Both the position numbers and the translations under genes were made by a program. Below, one piece after another: positions 1 to 8,691 of a DNA stretch of 64,000 bases (position 1 is its first letter; each line of letters opens with the position of its first letter). The notes beneath the pieces were generated by a model. That model did no database searches. It was not told where the DNA came from and was given only the letters and a program-made list of their open reading frames with translations. Source of the DNA: MGBC163016 sp964631345 (GTDB lineage: Bacteria > Actinomycetota > Coriobacteriia > Coriobacteriales > Eggerthellaceae); contig CAZVWE010000002.1 in NCBI GenBank assembly GCA_964631345.1, positions 248,001 through 312,000 on the forward strand. Direction: 5' to 3'.

Positions 1-783
1 GCAGACTCCATCGCGGTTATTGATATCGATGGAACTATTCAATACGACGGTTCTGCATGTAGCCCCGAGGGGTTAAAAAAGCTCCTTGATAAAGCCTCAT
101 CTGATGACAATATAAAAGGCGTTGTATTAAACGTTGACTCTGGTGGCGGTGTTGCTACAGCTGGTGAGGAAATGAGTGGCTATGTTTGGGATTTTGATAA
201 ACCGATTGTTGTAGCAAGCGCATCTACTAATGCTTCTGCTGCGTATGAAATATCTTCGCAAGCAGACTATATTTTTACAAACAAAACAACATCAATTGGT
301 GCGATTGGTGTTGCTCTAAAGGTAACCGATCTTTCTGGTCTTTATGAAAAGTTGGGTATTTCTATCGAAAACATAACTTCAAAAGATTCAAAGGATGCAA
401 GTTATGGAGATAGGCCGCTTACAGAAGAGGAAAAAGCCTGGTATCAACATATGGTTGATCAGATAGACGAAGAATTTGTCGCAACAGTAGCTCGTGGTCG
501 CGGCATGGAAATAAGCGAAGTTGAACCACTTGCAAACGGTCTTCCATATACAGGAATAGATGCTGTTGAGTGTGGTCTTGCTGATGAAATAGGCACGCTT
601 GATGATGCCATTGCATATGCATCAGAGCTTGCAGGTTTTAGTAGAGCTCTTCCGACCGTGGATTATTCGTATTCAGGAAGCGATCTGGGATCTTTACTTG
701 ATCTATTAGGCAGTGAGTCATTGGATGGTTCGTCGTCTACGAAAGCTATTTCCATACTTAAAGAAAAGTATGGTTTTGAATAG
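1..783 (+). CDS. sppA: SppA-type signal peptide peptidase, 5'-truncated
   Basis: The reading frame is open from base 1, so the N-terminus (membrane anchor and first part of the S49 domain) lies outside the window. Known role: S49 peptidases of this type degrade signal peptides in the membrane. The visible part holds the ClpP-like core. The likely nucleophile is the Ser of NASAAYE (codon 235-237), and the likely general base is the Lys at codon 391-393, just before the GDRPLTEEE segment; this Ser/Lys spacing fits Gram-positive SppA. The first ATG in view (172) is internal. Stop TAG at 781-783, 16 bp before the next gene, suggests co-transcription. Confidence 0.85.
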   Translation, partial: ADSIAVIDIDGTIQYDGSACSPEGLKKLLDKASSDDNIKGVVLNVDSGGGVATAGEEMSGYVWDFDKPIVVASASTNASAAYEISSQADYIFTNKTTSIGAIGVALKVTDLSGLYEKLGISIENITSKDSKDASYGDRPLTEEEKAWYQHMVDQIDEEFVATVARGRGMEISEVEPLANGLPYTGIDAVECGLADEIGTLDDAIAYASELAGFSRALPTVDYSYSGSDLGSLLDLLGSESLDGSSSTKAISILKEKYGFE

Positions 784-799
784 AAAGGCTAGTCATTTA

Positions 800-2905
800 A
801 TGTCAGTTGACGATGGTTCAAACGATAAGACATCGATAGATCAAGGCTTTATGTTGGACATTAATGGAAATATCAGCGACTTGTCCGGTGTTAATTGGCC
901 AAAGCGAGCTGTAGTTACAGCTGGCATGCCATATGGAAATAAAGCTCTGCATTTTGGACATATTGGGGGAGTTTTTATACCCGCCGATGTTTATGCGAGA
1001 TTTTTACGAGACCGTATCGGCTCTAAAAATGTTCGATTTGTTAGCGGAACAGATTGCTATGGGTCGCCAATTAATGAGGGCTATAGAAAAGCGGTTGAGT
1101 CAGAAGGTTTTTGTGGAACCATTAAAGACTATGTAATACGCAACCACGAAAAACAGAAAGAAACGCTCGAAGCATTTGAGGTTAGCTTAGATATTTTTGA
1201 AGGTTCCGGTATTGGGCATAGTGCAGAAGTACACCAAGATGTAACTAACGCATTTATTACAGGTCTTTTTGAAGCTGACACATTATCTCTTGATGAAACT
1301 CTTCAGTTTTTTGATGCAGAAGCAAATATGTTTTTGAACGGGCGCCAGGTTCAAGGAAGATGTCCTGTGCAAGGTTGCAAGTCTGAACATGGCTATGCGG
1401 ATGAATGTGATTTAGGGCATCAGTATTTGCCTGAGGATTTAATCAATCCTGTATCGACAGTGACTGGCACAAAACCTGAACTTAGACCTGTCAAAAACTG
1501 GTATTTTGATCTACCTGACTTTAAGGATTTTTTACAATCTAGGACAGAGGAGATGCGTGCAGATAAAAGAATTCGCCCAGTGGCTACAAAAGCCGTGAGT
1601 GAGTTTCTTTCCGCACCTGTAATTTTTGTTAAACAGGAATTTAAAGAGCCTTATACAAAAATATCTAAGTCTCTTCCACCTCATACTCTTCGTGAAACGC
1701 CAGATAAGCCAAGTTTTGAACTTGAATTTGATGATTTTGCAGCAAGGGATGTCGCGAAGGCGATGCTTCATGATGCTGGCATCAATTACAGGACGTCAAA
1801 GGCCTTAGTGCCGTTTCGTATTACTGGAAGTATTGAATGGGGAGTTAAGGCTCCGGTTCTTGATGGAGTAGAAGGACTTACGGTTTGGTGTTGGCCAGAA
1901 TCTTTGTGGGCTCCTATTTCGTTTACGATTGCTTATAACGATTCCATTGGACTTGCTAAAGACTCTTGGCTTGATTTTTGGTGTTCTGATGATGCGTGTG
2001 TATATCAATTCATCGGTCAAGATAATCTTTATTTTTATGGTGTAGCCCAGCCTGCACTGTGGGAAGCTTTAGGGAATCGTGGAGTATTTGGTGCTACAGA
2101 TGATGCACGTCTTAGGCAAACAGTGCTTATCGCAAATCATCATTTGCTTTTTGGAAAGAATAAAGCGTCATCATCTGGTTCTGTAAAGCCTCCGTCAGGT
2201 GAGGATTTACTTGAGCATTACACGGCAGAACAGCTGCGAGCGCACTTTATAGCTTTAGGCCTTGATCAACGTTCAGTTGGGTTTAAGCCGAAACCATTTG
2301 ACCCATCTTTAGACGATGAGAAAAGAAATGATCCAAGAGTTGCAGATCCAGCATTAAAAGAAGCTGCACTTTTGAATAATGTTTTCAATAGACTTGCAAG
2401 AAGCTGTTTTTATGAATCGGCAAAAAGCTTTAATGGATATATGCCTGTTGGTAAGGTTACTGAAGATGTCGTTATAGAAGCTAAGCGCGTGTTGGTTGAA
2501 TATGACAAACTGATGGAACTTGCTGAGCTCCATTCTGTTATACAGCTTGCAGATGAGTTTATTCGGTATTCAAATAAGTATTGGACAAGTGCGATAACAA
2601 AAGCCACAGAGGAAGAAAAGGAAGGCCGCGATAGCGCAGGGTGTCTTAGAAGGCAGGCTTTAGTTGACTCGTATTATCTTTTGCGTGTATGCACCCTGAT
2701 CATGCATCCTATAGCTCCGAGTGGTTGTGAGCTCATATGTAAACACATGAAGGTAGATCCAAATGATTTATTTAGCTGGGATAAACCTTTTTTGGATAAT
2801 TCAGAAATTGTGAGCGATGAAGCAAGGAATGCAAAAGAATCTGAGATATTGGAACTTCCCCCTAAGTTTGATTTTTTCCCCAAGCATCCTTCGCAATTCA
2901 AATAA
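800..2905 (+). CDS. metG: MetG-type (methionyl) tRNA synthetase, divergent
   Basis: Class I aminoacyl-tRNA synthetase, most like MetRS: it would charge tRNA with methionine in the cytoplasm. In order the 701-aa protein shows the HIGH-type HFGHIGG at residues 51-57, a four-Cys zinc knuckle (GRCPVQGC ... CDLGH), the VWCWPESLWAPISF segment matching the MetRS VWFDAPIGY block, FIGQDNLYFYG, and an anticodon-binding helical domain. The KMSKS position reads GKNKASSSG (residues 452-460), so the catalytic second lysine is absent. The family position matching the first part carries an insertion of about 70 residues. The start at ATG 800 is chosen for AGAAAGG at 782-788; the frame stays open upstream to 713 but would overlap sppA. 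Function is by homology; a second MetRS elsewhere is possible. Confidence 0.75.
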   Translation: MSVDDGSNDKTSIDQGFMLDINGNISDLSGVNWPKRAVVTAGMPYGNKALHFGHIGGVFIPADVYARFLRDRIGSKNVRFVSGTDCYGSPINEGYRKAVESEGFCGTIKDYVIRNHEKQKETLEAFEVSLDIFEGSGIGHSAEVHQDVTNAFITGLFEADTLSLDETLQFFDAEANMFLNGRQVQGRCPVQGCKSEHGYADECDLGHQYLPEDLINPVSTVTGTKPELRPVKNWYFDLPDFKDFLQSRTEEMRADKRIRPVATKAVSEFLSAPVIFVKQEFKEPYTKISKSLPPHTLRETPDKPSFELEFDDFAARDVAKAMLHDAGINYRTSKALVPFRITGSIEWGVKAPVLDGVEGLTVWCWPESLWAPISFTIAYNDSIGLAKDSWLDFWCSDDACVYQFIGQDNLYFYGVAQPALWEALGNRGVFGATDDARLRQTVLIANHHLLFGKNKASSSGSVKPPSGEDLLEHYTAEQLRAHFIALGLDQRSVGFKPKPFDPSLDDEKRNDPRVADPALKEAALLNNVFNRLARSCFYESAKSFNGYMPVGKVTEDVVIEAKRVLVEYDKLMELAELHSVIQLADEFIRYSNKYWTSAITKATEEEKEGRDSAGCLRRQALVDSYYLLRVCTLIMHPIAPSGCELICKHMKVDPNDLFSWDKPFLDNSEIVSDEARNAKESEILELPPKFDFFPKHPSQFK

Positions 2906-2930
2906 CAACCACATTTCTTAGATATTAACT

Positions 2931-2958
2931 TTGATCTGCGTAGATGTTGTGGTAGTCT
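2931..2958 (+). promoter_or_regulatory. Candidate promoter of rpsB-tsf
   Basis: TTGATC (2931-2936) and TAGTCT (2953-2958) are separated by 16 bp. This would give a leader of about 110 nt ahead of rpsB, which contains the perfect palindrome AGTGGCCACT at 3005-3014. The match is moderate and there is no independent support. Confidence 0.35.
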
Positions 2959-3076
2959 TTACAAGTTTCATCCATTACACATGCGCAAGCGACCTGATTT
3001 CGCTAGTGGCCACTTGGAAAAGGCTGCGGAAGATGGAATGACCTTGTGCAGAGGAATAACGAATAGGAGATGAGGT

Positions 3077-3967
3077 ATGGCTACCCCTACCAAAGTTAGC
3101 ATTCAATCATTAATCGATGCCGGTGCACATTTCGGTCATCAAACCCGCAGATGGAATCCAAAGATGAAACCATATATTTTTGGAAGCCGCGGAGATATCT
3201 ACATCATTGACTTAAAGCAAACGCTCCTTGATATGGACAAGGCCTACACCTTTGTGTCTGATCTTGCACGTAAGGGTGGCACGGTTTTGTTTGTTGGTAC
3301 AAAAAAGCAAGCTCAAGAGGCTGTATCTGAGGCTGCAAATCGCTGTGGCATGCCTTATGTAAACGCTCGTTGGCTTGGTGGCATGCTTACAAACTTTGTC
3401 ACAATTCGCCAGAGAGTTGTTTATATGGAAGAGCTTGAAGCACAGGATGCTGATGGTCGTATGGCTCTTCTTCCTAAAAAGGAGCAAATCTTAAAGCGCA
3501 AAGAACTTGCCAAATTGCAGGCAAACCTAAATGGTATTCGCAACATGAAAAAGGTTCCTGACGCTGTATTTATCATCGATACATGTCGCGAGGAAATTGC
3601 TGTTCATGAAGCACGCAGGTTAAATATTCCGATCGTTGGAACACTTGATACCAACTGCGATCCTGATGATGTTGATTACGGAATTCCTGCAAATGATGAT
3701 GCAATCAGAAGCGTTCGTTTGCTTTGTGACTTTATTGCTGATGCAGTGCTTGCAGGAGCTGGAGCAAATATCAGCGTTGAAGAGATGACCCAAACAGATG
3801 CAGCAAAAGATGCAAAATCTGCAGATGATGCTGGAGACAACGCTTTAAATGAAGTCCAGGAAAGCGATATTGTTACTGCGGCAGCTGAGCAAGAACTTGC
3901 TGGTGAAATCAATGCTGAGATTTCTGATGCTGAGGCAAACATTATCGATTCAGCATCACAAAAATAA
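3077..3967 (+). CDS. rpsB: 30S ribosomal protein S2
   Basis: S2 of the small ribosomal subunit. The first 230 residues follow the family closely (GAHFGHQTRRWNPKM near the N-terminus, VDTNCDP-like LDTNCDPDDVDYGIPANDDA later). At 296 aa it is longer than the usual 235-260: residues from about 232 on form an acidic, Ala/Asp/Glu-rich tail with no family counterpart. GGAGATGAG just upstream supplies a Shine-Dalgarno. It is followed by tsf, the usual partner, after 87 bp without a recognisable terminator, so the two are probably one transcript. Confidence 0.97.
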   Translation: MATPTKVSIQSLIDAGAHFGHQTRRWNPKMKPYIFGSRGDIYIIDLKQTLLDMDKAYTFVSDLARKGGTVLFVGTKKQAQEAVSEAANRCGMPYVNARWLGGMLTNFVTIRQRVVYMEELEAQDADGRMALLPKKEQILKRKELAKLQANLNGIRNMKKVPDAVFIIDTCREEIAVHEARRLNIPIVGTLDTNCDPDDVDYGIPANDDAIRSVRLLCDFIADAVLAGAGANISVEEMTQTDAAKDAKSADDAGDNALNEVQESDIVTAAAEQELAGEINAEISDAEANIIDSASQK

Positions 3968-4054
3968 ACCAATCGTAAATTCAGGTATACGGTTTAAGCG
4001 TAAAACTTCAGCGTAAGTGCATAGCTTGCGTAACATGTTGATAAGGAGGAAAAG

Positions 4055-4915
4055 ATGGCAGAAGTAACTGCATCTATGGTTAAAGAGCTGCGTGAGATGA
4101 CTGGCGCAGGAATGATGGAGTGCAAGAAAGCTTTAGCAGAAGCCAATGGAGACATGGAAGCTGCTGTTGATGTATTACGTACACGTGGTCTTGCGGCTGT
4201 AGCTAAAAAGGCAGGACGTGCAACCAATGAAGGTACAGTCATGGCGATTATTGATGAGACATGCACAAAAGGTGCTGTACTCGAGCTTAATTGCGAAACT
4301 GACTTTGTTGGAATGAATGAAAAGTTTAAAGCGTATGCAAAACGCATGGCTTGCGCTGCACTTGAGAATATGCCTCAAGATGTTGAAAGTCTTAAAGGTT
4401 GTACTCATGATGGGGAAACGGTCGAGGAGATCCTTACTGACTGCATTCATGTGATGGGCGAAAACTGCCAGATCGCGCGTGTTGCAGAGGTAAGCGCACC
4501 TGGGGTTTCTTGCTACATTCATGGTGGTGGAAAAATCGGTGTTTTGGTTAATTTTGATGTTGAGGGCATCGACCCATCAACTGAGGGATTCCAGAATTGC
4601 GCACGTGATGTCGCTATGCAGGTTGCAGCTATCAATCCTGTATCTGCTACACGTGAATCAGTGCCAGCTGATATTGCCGCTCATGAGATGGAAATCTATA
4701 AGGCTCAAGCTGCTGAGTCTGGAAAACCTGAGAATATCCAAGAAAAGATCGCTCAGGGCAGAATGGAGAAGTTCTACAAGGAAAGCTGCCTTGCTGAGCA
4801 AGATTTTGTGAAAGACTCCGACCTAACTGTAAAGCAGTATGTTGAGAACTGTGCAAAAGAGCTCGGTGGAAAAATAGAAATCCAAGGTTTTATTCGCTTT
4901 ATGCTTGGAGAATAA
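4055..4915 (+). CDS. tsf: Elongation factor Ts
   Basis: EF-Ts, the nucleotide exchange factor that reloads EF-Tu with GTP. The N-terminal UBA-like domain carries the signature LREMTGAGMMECKKAL (residues about 10-25), and the core holds NCETDFVGMNEKF, the conserved TDFV-type EF-Tu contact. At 286 aa it has normal family length. A strong SD, AAGGAGG, lies about 7 nt before ATG 4055. It is the second gene of the rpsB-tsf unit, which ends at the hairpin 4937-4969. Confidence 0.97.
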   Translation: MAEVTASMVKELREMTGAGMMECKKALAEANGDMEAAVDVLRTRGLAAVAKKAGRATNEGTVMAIIDETCTKGAVLELNCETDFVGMNEKFKAYAKRMACAALENMPQDVESLKGCTHDGETVEEILTDCIHVMGENCQIARVAEVSAPGVSCYIHGGGKIGVLVNFDVEGIDPSTEGFQNCARDVAMQVAAINPVSATRESVPADIAAHEMEIYKAQAAESGKPENIQEKIAQGRMEKFYKESCLAEQDFVKDSDLTVKQYVENCAKELGGKIEIQGFIRFMLGE

Positions 4916-4936
4916 ACCTATCTGTTGATTCAAGAT

Positions 4937-4969
4937 CCGAGGCCATGCATTTGTGTGGCCTCGGTTTTT
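4937..4969 (+). terminator. Rho-independent terminator after tsf
   Basis: A perfect 9-bp stem, CCGAGGCCA (4937-4945) with TGGCCTCGG (4956-4964), has a 10-nt loop and is followed directly by TTTTT. It ends the rpsB-tsf transcript. Confidence 0.93.
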
Positions 4970-5016
4970 AGTAGGCCATTTAATCAGTCTTGATTGTTGA
5001 CATGTTTGGGAGGGCT

Positions 5017-6288
5017 ATGTCTGAAGAGGTGATAGTCGTCTGCGGAAACGGAGAACTTGCGGGCGAAATTCAAGTTTCAGGCGCCAAGAACTCCGCTTTA
5101 AAACTAATGGCGGCCACAATACTGGGGCAAGGTTGTTCGACCATCCATAACGTTCCCGATATTTCAGATATCAGACTTATGGCGAAAGTTCTTGAACGAC
5201 TTGGAGCGAGCGTTGTACGTACGGGTCATACGCTATCGATAGATACAACGGGTATTGATTCTTACAGTACGCCTTATGAACTTGTTTCGCAGATGCGGGC
5301 ATCCATTTCAGTTTTAGGCCCTTTAATTGGCAGATTTGGAAAAGCAAGAGTTGCTATGCCAGGTGGTTGCCAAATAGGAGCCAGAAAAATTGACATGCAT
5401 CTAGTTGGCCTTAAAGCTTTAGGTGTTACGTTTGATATCGATCACGGTACTTTAATTGCTAACGTCCCAGATAAGCTTCATGGAGCCCATGTAATGCTTG
5501 AATTTCCAAGTGTGGGTGCTACGGAAAATCTGCTTATGGCATCTGTTGTTGCAGATGGTCATACGGTTATCGAAAATGCTGCGCGAGAACCTGAGATCGT
5601 TGATCTTGTAAATATGCTGAATGAAATGGGTGCAAAGGTATCAGGTGCTGGAACTAGCTATATCGAAGTTGATGGAGTCGCACTTTCTGATATGCATCCA
5701 TGTGAGCATACGACTGTTGGAGACAGAATAGAGGCTGGGACTTTTCTTACAGGCGGAGCGCTTACAAAAGGTCCTGTAAAAGTTACAGGGATCGATCCTG
5801 AATATTTAAGAATGGCCATAGTGAAGCTAAAGGCTATGGGATGCAACGTAGAAACGGGGGATAGTTGGATACAGGTTTCAAGGACAAATAACTTGGAATC
5901 GATCGATATCCAAACGCTTCCTCATCCTGGCTTTCCTACTGATCTACAAGCGCAGTTTATGTTGCTTGCTGCTTTAGCTGACGGTGTTTCTGTTATTACC
6001 GAAAACGTATTTGAGAACAGGTTTATGTTTGCAGCTGAGCTTATGAGAATGGGTGCAGACATAACACTAGAAGATCACCATGCGGTCGTACGAGGGGTGC
6101 GTTCACTCCAAGGTGCTCCTGTTTCTTCAACGGATTTGCGAGCAGGTGCGGCTCTTGTGCTTGCGGGAATTATGGCAGAAGGTTACACAACAGTTTATGG
6201 AATTAAACATATAGATCGTGGGTATGAGGATTATGTCGGGAAACTTTCAAAGCTTGGTGCTGACATAGTTCGCAAAAGTGACGAGTAA
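5017..6288 (+). CDS. murA: UDP-N-acetylglucosamine 1-carboxyvinyltransferase
   Basis: MurA transfers enolpyruvate from PEP to UDP-GlcNAc, the first committed step of peptidoglycan synthesis in the cytoplasm. The EPSP-synthase-like fold is evident: SGAKNSALKLMAA near the N-terminus, and PGGCQIGARKID carrying the catalytic loop Cys at residue 118, the residue that fosfomycin alkylates. The 423-aa length matches the family. The start is set at ATG 5017 because GGGAGGG lies just ahead; ATG 5002 and TTG 4990 are in-frame alternatives. It runs into the LCP gene after only 6 bp, so both are probably one transcript. Confidence 0.95.
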   Translation: MSEEVIVVCGNGELAGEIQVSGAKNSALKLMAATILGQGCSTIHNVPDISDIRLMAKVLERLGASVVRTGHTLSIDTTGIDSYSTPYELVSQMRASISVLGPLIGRFGKARVAMPGGCQIGARKIDMHLVGLKALGVTFDIDHGTLIANVPDKLHGAHVMLEFPSVGATENLLMASVVADGHTVIENAAREPEIVDLVNMLNEMGAKVSGAGTSYIEVDGVALSDMHPCEHTTVGDRIEAGTFLTGGALTKGPVKVTGIDPEYLRMAIVKLKAMGCNVETGDSWIQVSRTNNLESIDIQTLPHPGFPTDLQAQFMLLAALADGVSVITENVFENRFMFAAELMRMGADITLEDHHAVVRGVRSLQGAPVSSTDLRAGAALVLAGIMAEGYTTVYGIKHIDRGYEDYVGKLSKLGADIVRKSDE

Positions 6289-6294
6289 CGATAG

Positions 6295-7905
6295 ATGGCG
6301 CAAGACAGAAAAAGCAATTCACGAAAGACGCGCAATGCGCCTTCTGATCAAAATCGGCGCGTTCATGCAAGGAGAAAAGATTCCGGTAAGTCGCGCGCGA
6401 CTCATGCCCGAAGATCACCTCAAGGCGCATCTGGCAAAAATTCTTCTAAAAATAATGCTCGTTTTGAATCAAGCCCCAGTTTTTCACCGTCAGTAGAAGT
6501 AAAAGCACATGGTGGAAGCGCTAGACATGCTTCGGTAAATATCAGATCAGGAAACCCTAGGCGACGGGGCTCTGTTATCGATAATTTGGAAATCTCTAGC
6601 GATTCAAGCCAACCAGATATCCAAAGTCAAACAAAGACTTCTACAAAAACATTAGCTGAAAAACGGCGTAAACGCTCTAGAGGGCGAAAGCTGATAATTG
6701 GTTTATGCATATTTTTGGTTGTGGCAGTCATAGCAATCGGTGTGGGTGTTTTTGCATACCTTCATTCGACAAATTCAAATTTAAGCCTCAGATCTTCAAA
6801 TGCAATTGAAGCGCTAGTTGCTGTTGAGGATGAAAAGCCATATTACGTTTTATGTGTTGCTGATTTAGAGAACAAGTTAATGCTAAACAACCCGCAGGAC
6901 TCTATTGGATATCTGGTTGTTAAGATCGATGCAAAAGCACGTCTTGTAGACATTATTACTCTTCCATCAAAAATTGCTGTTCGCATGTCAGATGGCGCAA
7001 ATCATCCAATTGATGAGGCCGTATCTATCGGGGGAGATAAAGAGCTAATTGAAGCCGCCTCAACAATTATAGGGGCTCCGATAAATCATTTCATTTATAC
7101 AAACAGTCAAGGCATTGAAGGTGTTGTCGATGACCTTGGTGGAGTTGAAGTTGACATCACAGAAGAAATTGATGATCCATATGCTGGTACATCTGTGATT
7201 CCGTTTGGTCTACAGGATTTAACGGGTAAGCAAAGTGTGGTGTATCTTAAAGCTTCAAATTTCAAAGGTGGATACTCTATTACTGCTGATAACAGGATGA
7301 ATTTCACGATAGATTTGGCAGATGAGGTTTTGGGATCAAACGTACTTGATTTTGCCGGATTTATTTCTGATATCAGTTCTCACATAATGACCGATATGGA
7401 TGTAACCACACTGATGTCAATCGCGGAATCTTTACGCCCTATAGATAACTTAGAAATACATACAACGATGGTTCCATATTACGAATCAAAATCCGGTGAA
7501 GATGGTTCGGTTGTGTATCAAATCTTGGATGATTCTTGGGCAGAGATGTTGGAGCGTTTAAGCGTTGGGCAAGATCCTAATATTGTGGACCTATCCGCTG
7601 AAGGGATTAATCCAAAAGATGTAACAGTAGAAATCAGAAATGGCGCGAATGCAACGGGTGCGGCCGGAAGGCTAGGAGAGAAGCTCTCAGGGTTAGGATA
7701 TCGCATAGAGAAGGTGGGAAACACCGATGACTCTACAATTTATCCTGAGACATTTGTTATATATACAGATCCATCCAAAGAAGGCTCTGCCAAAGCTGTT
7801 ATGAGAGATATGGGCGGTGGAAGACTTATAAATGGCGGCGATTTTTACACTTCGTCAGCGGATGTAATTGCCATCATCGGTCTTGACTGGATGCCCGTAG
7901 AATAA
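6295..7905 (+). CDS. LCP/LytR_C-domain envelope protein, divergent
   Basis: A membrane-anchored protein of 536 aa. Residues 1-130 are a basic, Ser/Arg-rich cytoplasmic stretch. One transmembrane helix spans about 132-156, followed by an extracellular LytR-CpsA-Psr-like domain (about 170-370) and a LytR_C domain near the end (DVTVEIRNGANATGAAGRL onward). LCP enzymes ligate teichoic acids or other glycopolymers to peptidoglycan. Here key LCP arginines appear missing: the IPRD motif reads LPSK, and the AYVRxR region reads VYLKAS. Enzyme activity is therefore doubtful, and a structural or binding role is possible. It follows murA by 6 bp. Confidence 0.75.
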   Translation: MAQDRKSNSRKTRNAPSDQNRRVHARRKDSGKSRATHARRSPQGASGKNSSKNNARFESSPSFSPSVEVKAHGGSARHASVNIRSGNPRRRGSVIDNLEISSDSSQPDIQSQTKTSTKTLAEKRRKRSRGRKLIIGLCIFLVVAVIAIGVGVFAYLHSTNSNLSLRSSNAIEALVAVEDEKPYYVLCVADLENKLMLNNPQDSIGYLVVKIDAKARLVDIITLPSKIAVRMSDGANHPIDEAVSIGGDKELIEAASTIIGAPINHFIYTNSQGIEGVVDDLGGVEVDITEEIDDPYAGTSVIPFGLQDLTGKQSVVYLKASNFKGGYSITADNRMNFTIDLADEVLGSNVLDFAGFISDISSHIMTDMDVTTLMSIAESLRPIDNLEIHTTMVPYYESKSGEDGSVVYQILDDSWAEMLERLSVGQDPNIVDLSAEGINPKDVTVEIRNGANATGAAGRLGEKLSGLGYRIEKVGNTDDSTIYPETFVIYTDPSKEGSAKAVMRDMGGGRLINGGDFYTSSADVIAIIGLDWMPVE

Positions 7906-7958
7906 ACCATGCAATCTAGCTATGCTATGATTTTATAAATCGTATGTAAGGAGTAAAA

Positions 7959-8195
7959 ATGGTAGATAAAGAAGAAGTAGCTGCTGTAATTGAAGCAATT
8001 AGGCCAAGCTTGCAAGCTGATGGCGGAGATGTAAAGCTTATTGAAGTTGACGATGATGGTGTTGTAACCGTTGAGCTTCAGGGCGCTTGTAAGGGATGCC
8101 CAATGTCTCAGATGACGCTTGCTAATGGCATTGAGCGTATCTTGAAAGACAGAGTTGAAGGTGTTACTTCTGTAAAGCCAGCTGATGAGTTTTAA
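7959..8195 (+). CDS. NifU-like Fe-S scaffold protein (C-terminal domain type)
   Basis: A 78-aa protein that is essentially the NifU C-terminal domain, which binds a transient Fe-S cluster for delivery to apoproteins. The two cluster ligands are Cys44 and Cys47 in GACKGCP; RPSLQADGGDVKL is the usual domain start. A good SD, TAAGGAG, precedes ATG 7959. No IscS, IscU or SufB homologue lies next to it. A terminator follows 22 bp after the stop. Confidence 0.9.
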   Translation: MVDKEEVAAVIEAIRPSLQADGGDVKLIEVDDDGVVTVELQGACKGCPMSQMTLANGIERILKDRVEGVTSVKPADEF

Positions 8196-8217
8196 GTAAA
8201 AGGGAAAATGTTCTTAG

Positions 8218-8253
8218 GCGACCCTTATAGTTATATAGGGGTCGCTTTGTTTT
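8218..8253 (+). terminator. Terminator after the NifU-type gene
   Basis: GCGACCC (8218-8224) pairs with GGGTCGC (8238-8244) over an AT-rich loop and is followed by the T-rich run TTTGTTTT. It separates this gene from the cysteine-rich pair downstream. Confidence 0.8.
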
Positions 8254-8308
8254 AGCCGAATTGTTTTATAGTGGTGTTTAATCTTTGTATTGGTGAGTTA
8301 GTTTTGTG

Positions 8309-8330
8309 GTGACATGAAATAATAAGTCAC
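8309..8330. promoter_or_regulatory. Inverted repeat upstream of the Cys-rich genes
   Basis: GTGAC (8309-8313) and GTCAC (8326-8330) form an inverted repeat with a 12-bp AT-rich spacer, about 50 bp before the TTG start at 8381. It could be an operator. The arms are short, so chance is possible. Confidence 0.3.
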
Positions 8331-8380
8331 TATTTGCAAACACAATTGATTTAAAGAATATGTTTTGGGGGTTGGAATAG

Positions 8381-8668
8381 TTGGATTGTTGGTCTGTTAG
8401 GGGTTGTGATGAGGAAATGCGTAATCGCTGTCCTCATAATATCCCAGGGGAGCCGTGCCCAGCGGATTGCCATTTTGCGGCATGTACAAGAAAAGCTCAT
8501 GTTGTATGCGAGGACTTCGATATATTGCTAAACCCACAACGTGATTACGATATGGCAGTAAAGGAGATTTGCAGATTTTGCGAAAACTTCTTAAAGAATG
8601 GTCCAGATATTGCTGATCGTCCTGATGATTACAAAAGACAGGGACGCCCTAATCGTTTTTTGTTGTAA
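8381..8668 (+). CDS. Cysteine-rich small protein, probable metal binder
   Basis: A 95-aa protein that I cannot name. It has nine cysteines, most in the first half: DCWSVRGC, NRCPHN, EPCPADC, AAC and VVC, then ICRFC near residue 63-70. The opening CW-x4-C pattern recalls the CW/zinc-binding motifs seen in small anaerobe proteins, so a zinc or Fe-S site is likely but unproven. The start is taken as TTG 8381 because GGGGG lies about 8 nt upstream and no in-frame ATG precedes the first Cys motifs. It has no signal peptide. The next gene, also cysteine-containing, begins 23 bp later, then lgt. Confidence 0.65.
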   Translation: MDCWSVRGCDEEMRNRCPHNIPGEPCPADCHFAACTRKAHVVCEDFDILLNPQRDYDMAVKEICRFCENFLKNGPDIADRPDDYKRQGRPNRFLL

Positions 8669-8691
8669 TTCTTTGTTAAGGAGCCTAGCTT

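Noticed and set aside
1658..1672. KISKS pentapeptide in the MetG-type protein as the KMSKS motif
   Set aside because: It lies before the W-rich VWCWPESLWAP block, in an insertion. In MetRS the catalytic loop follows that block, so the match is coincidental.
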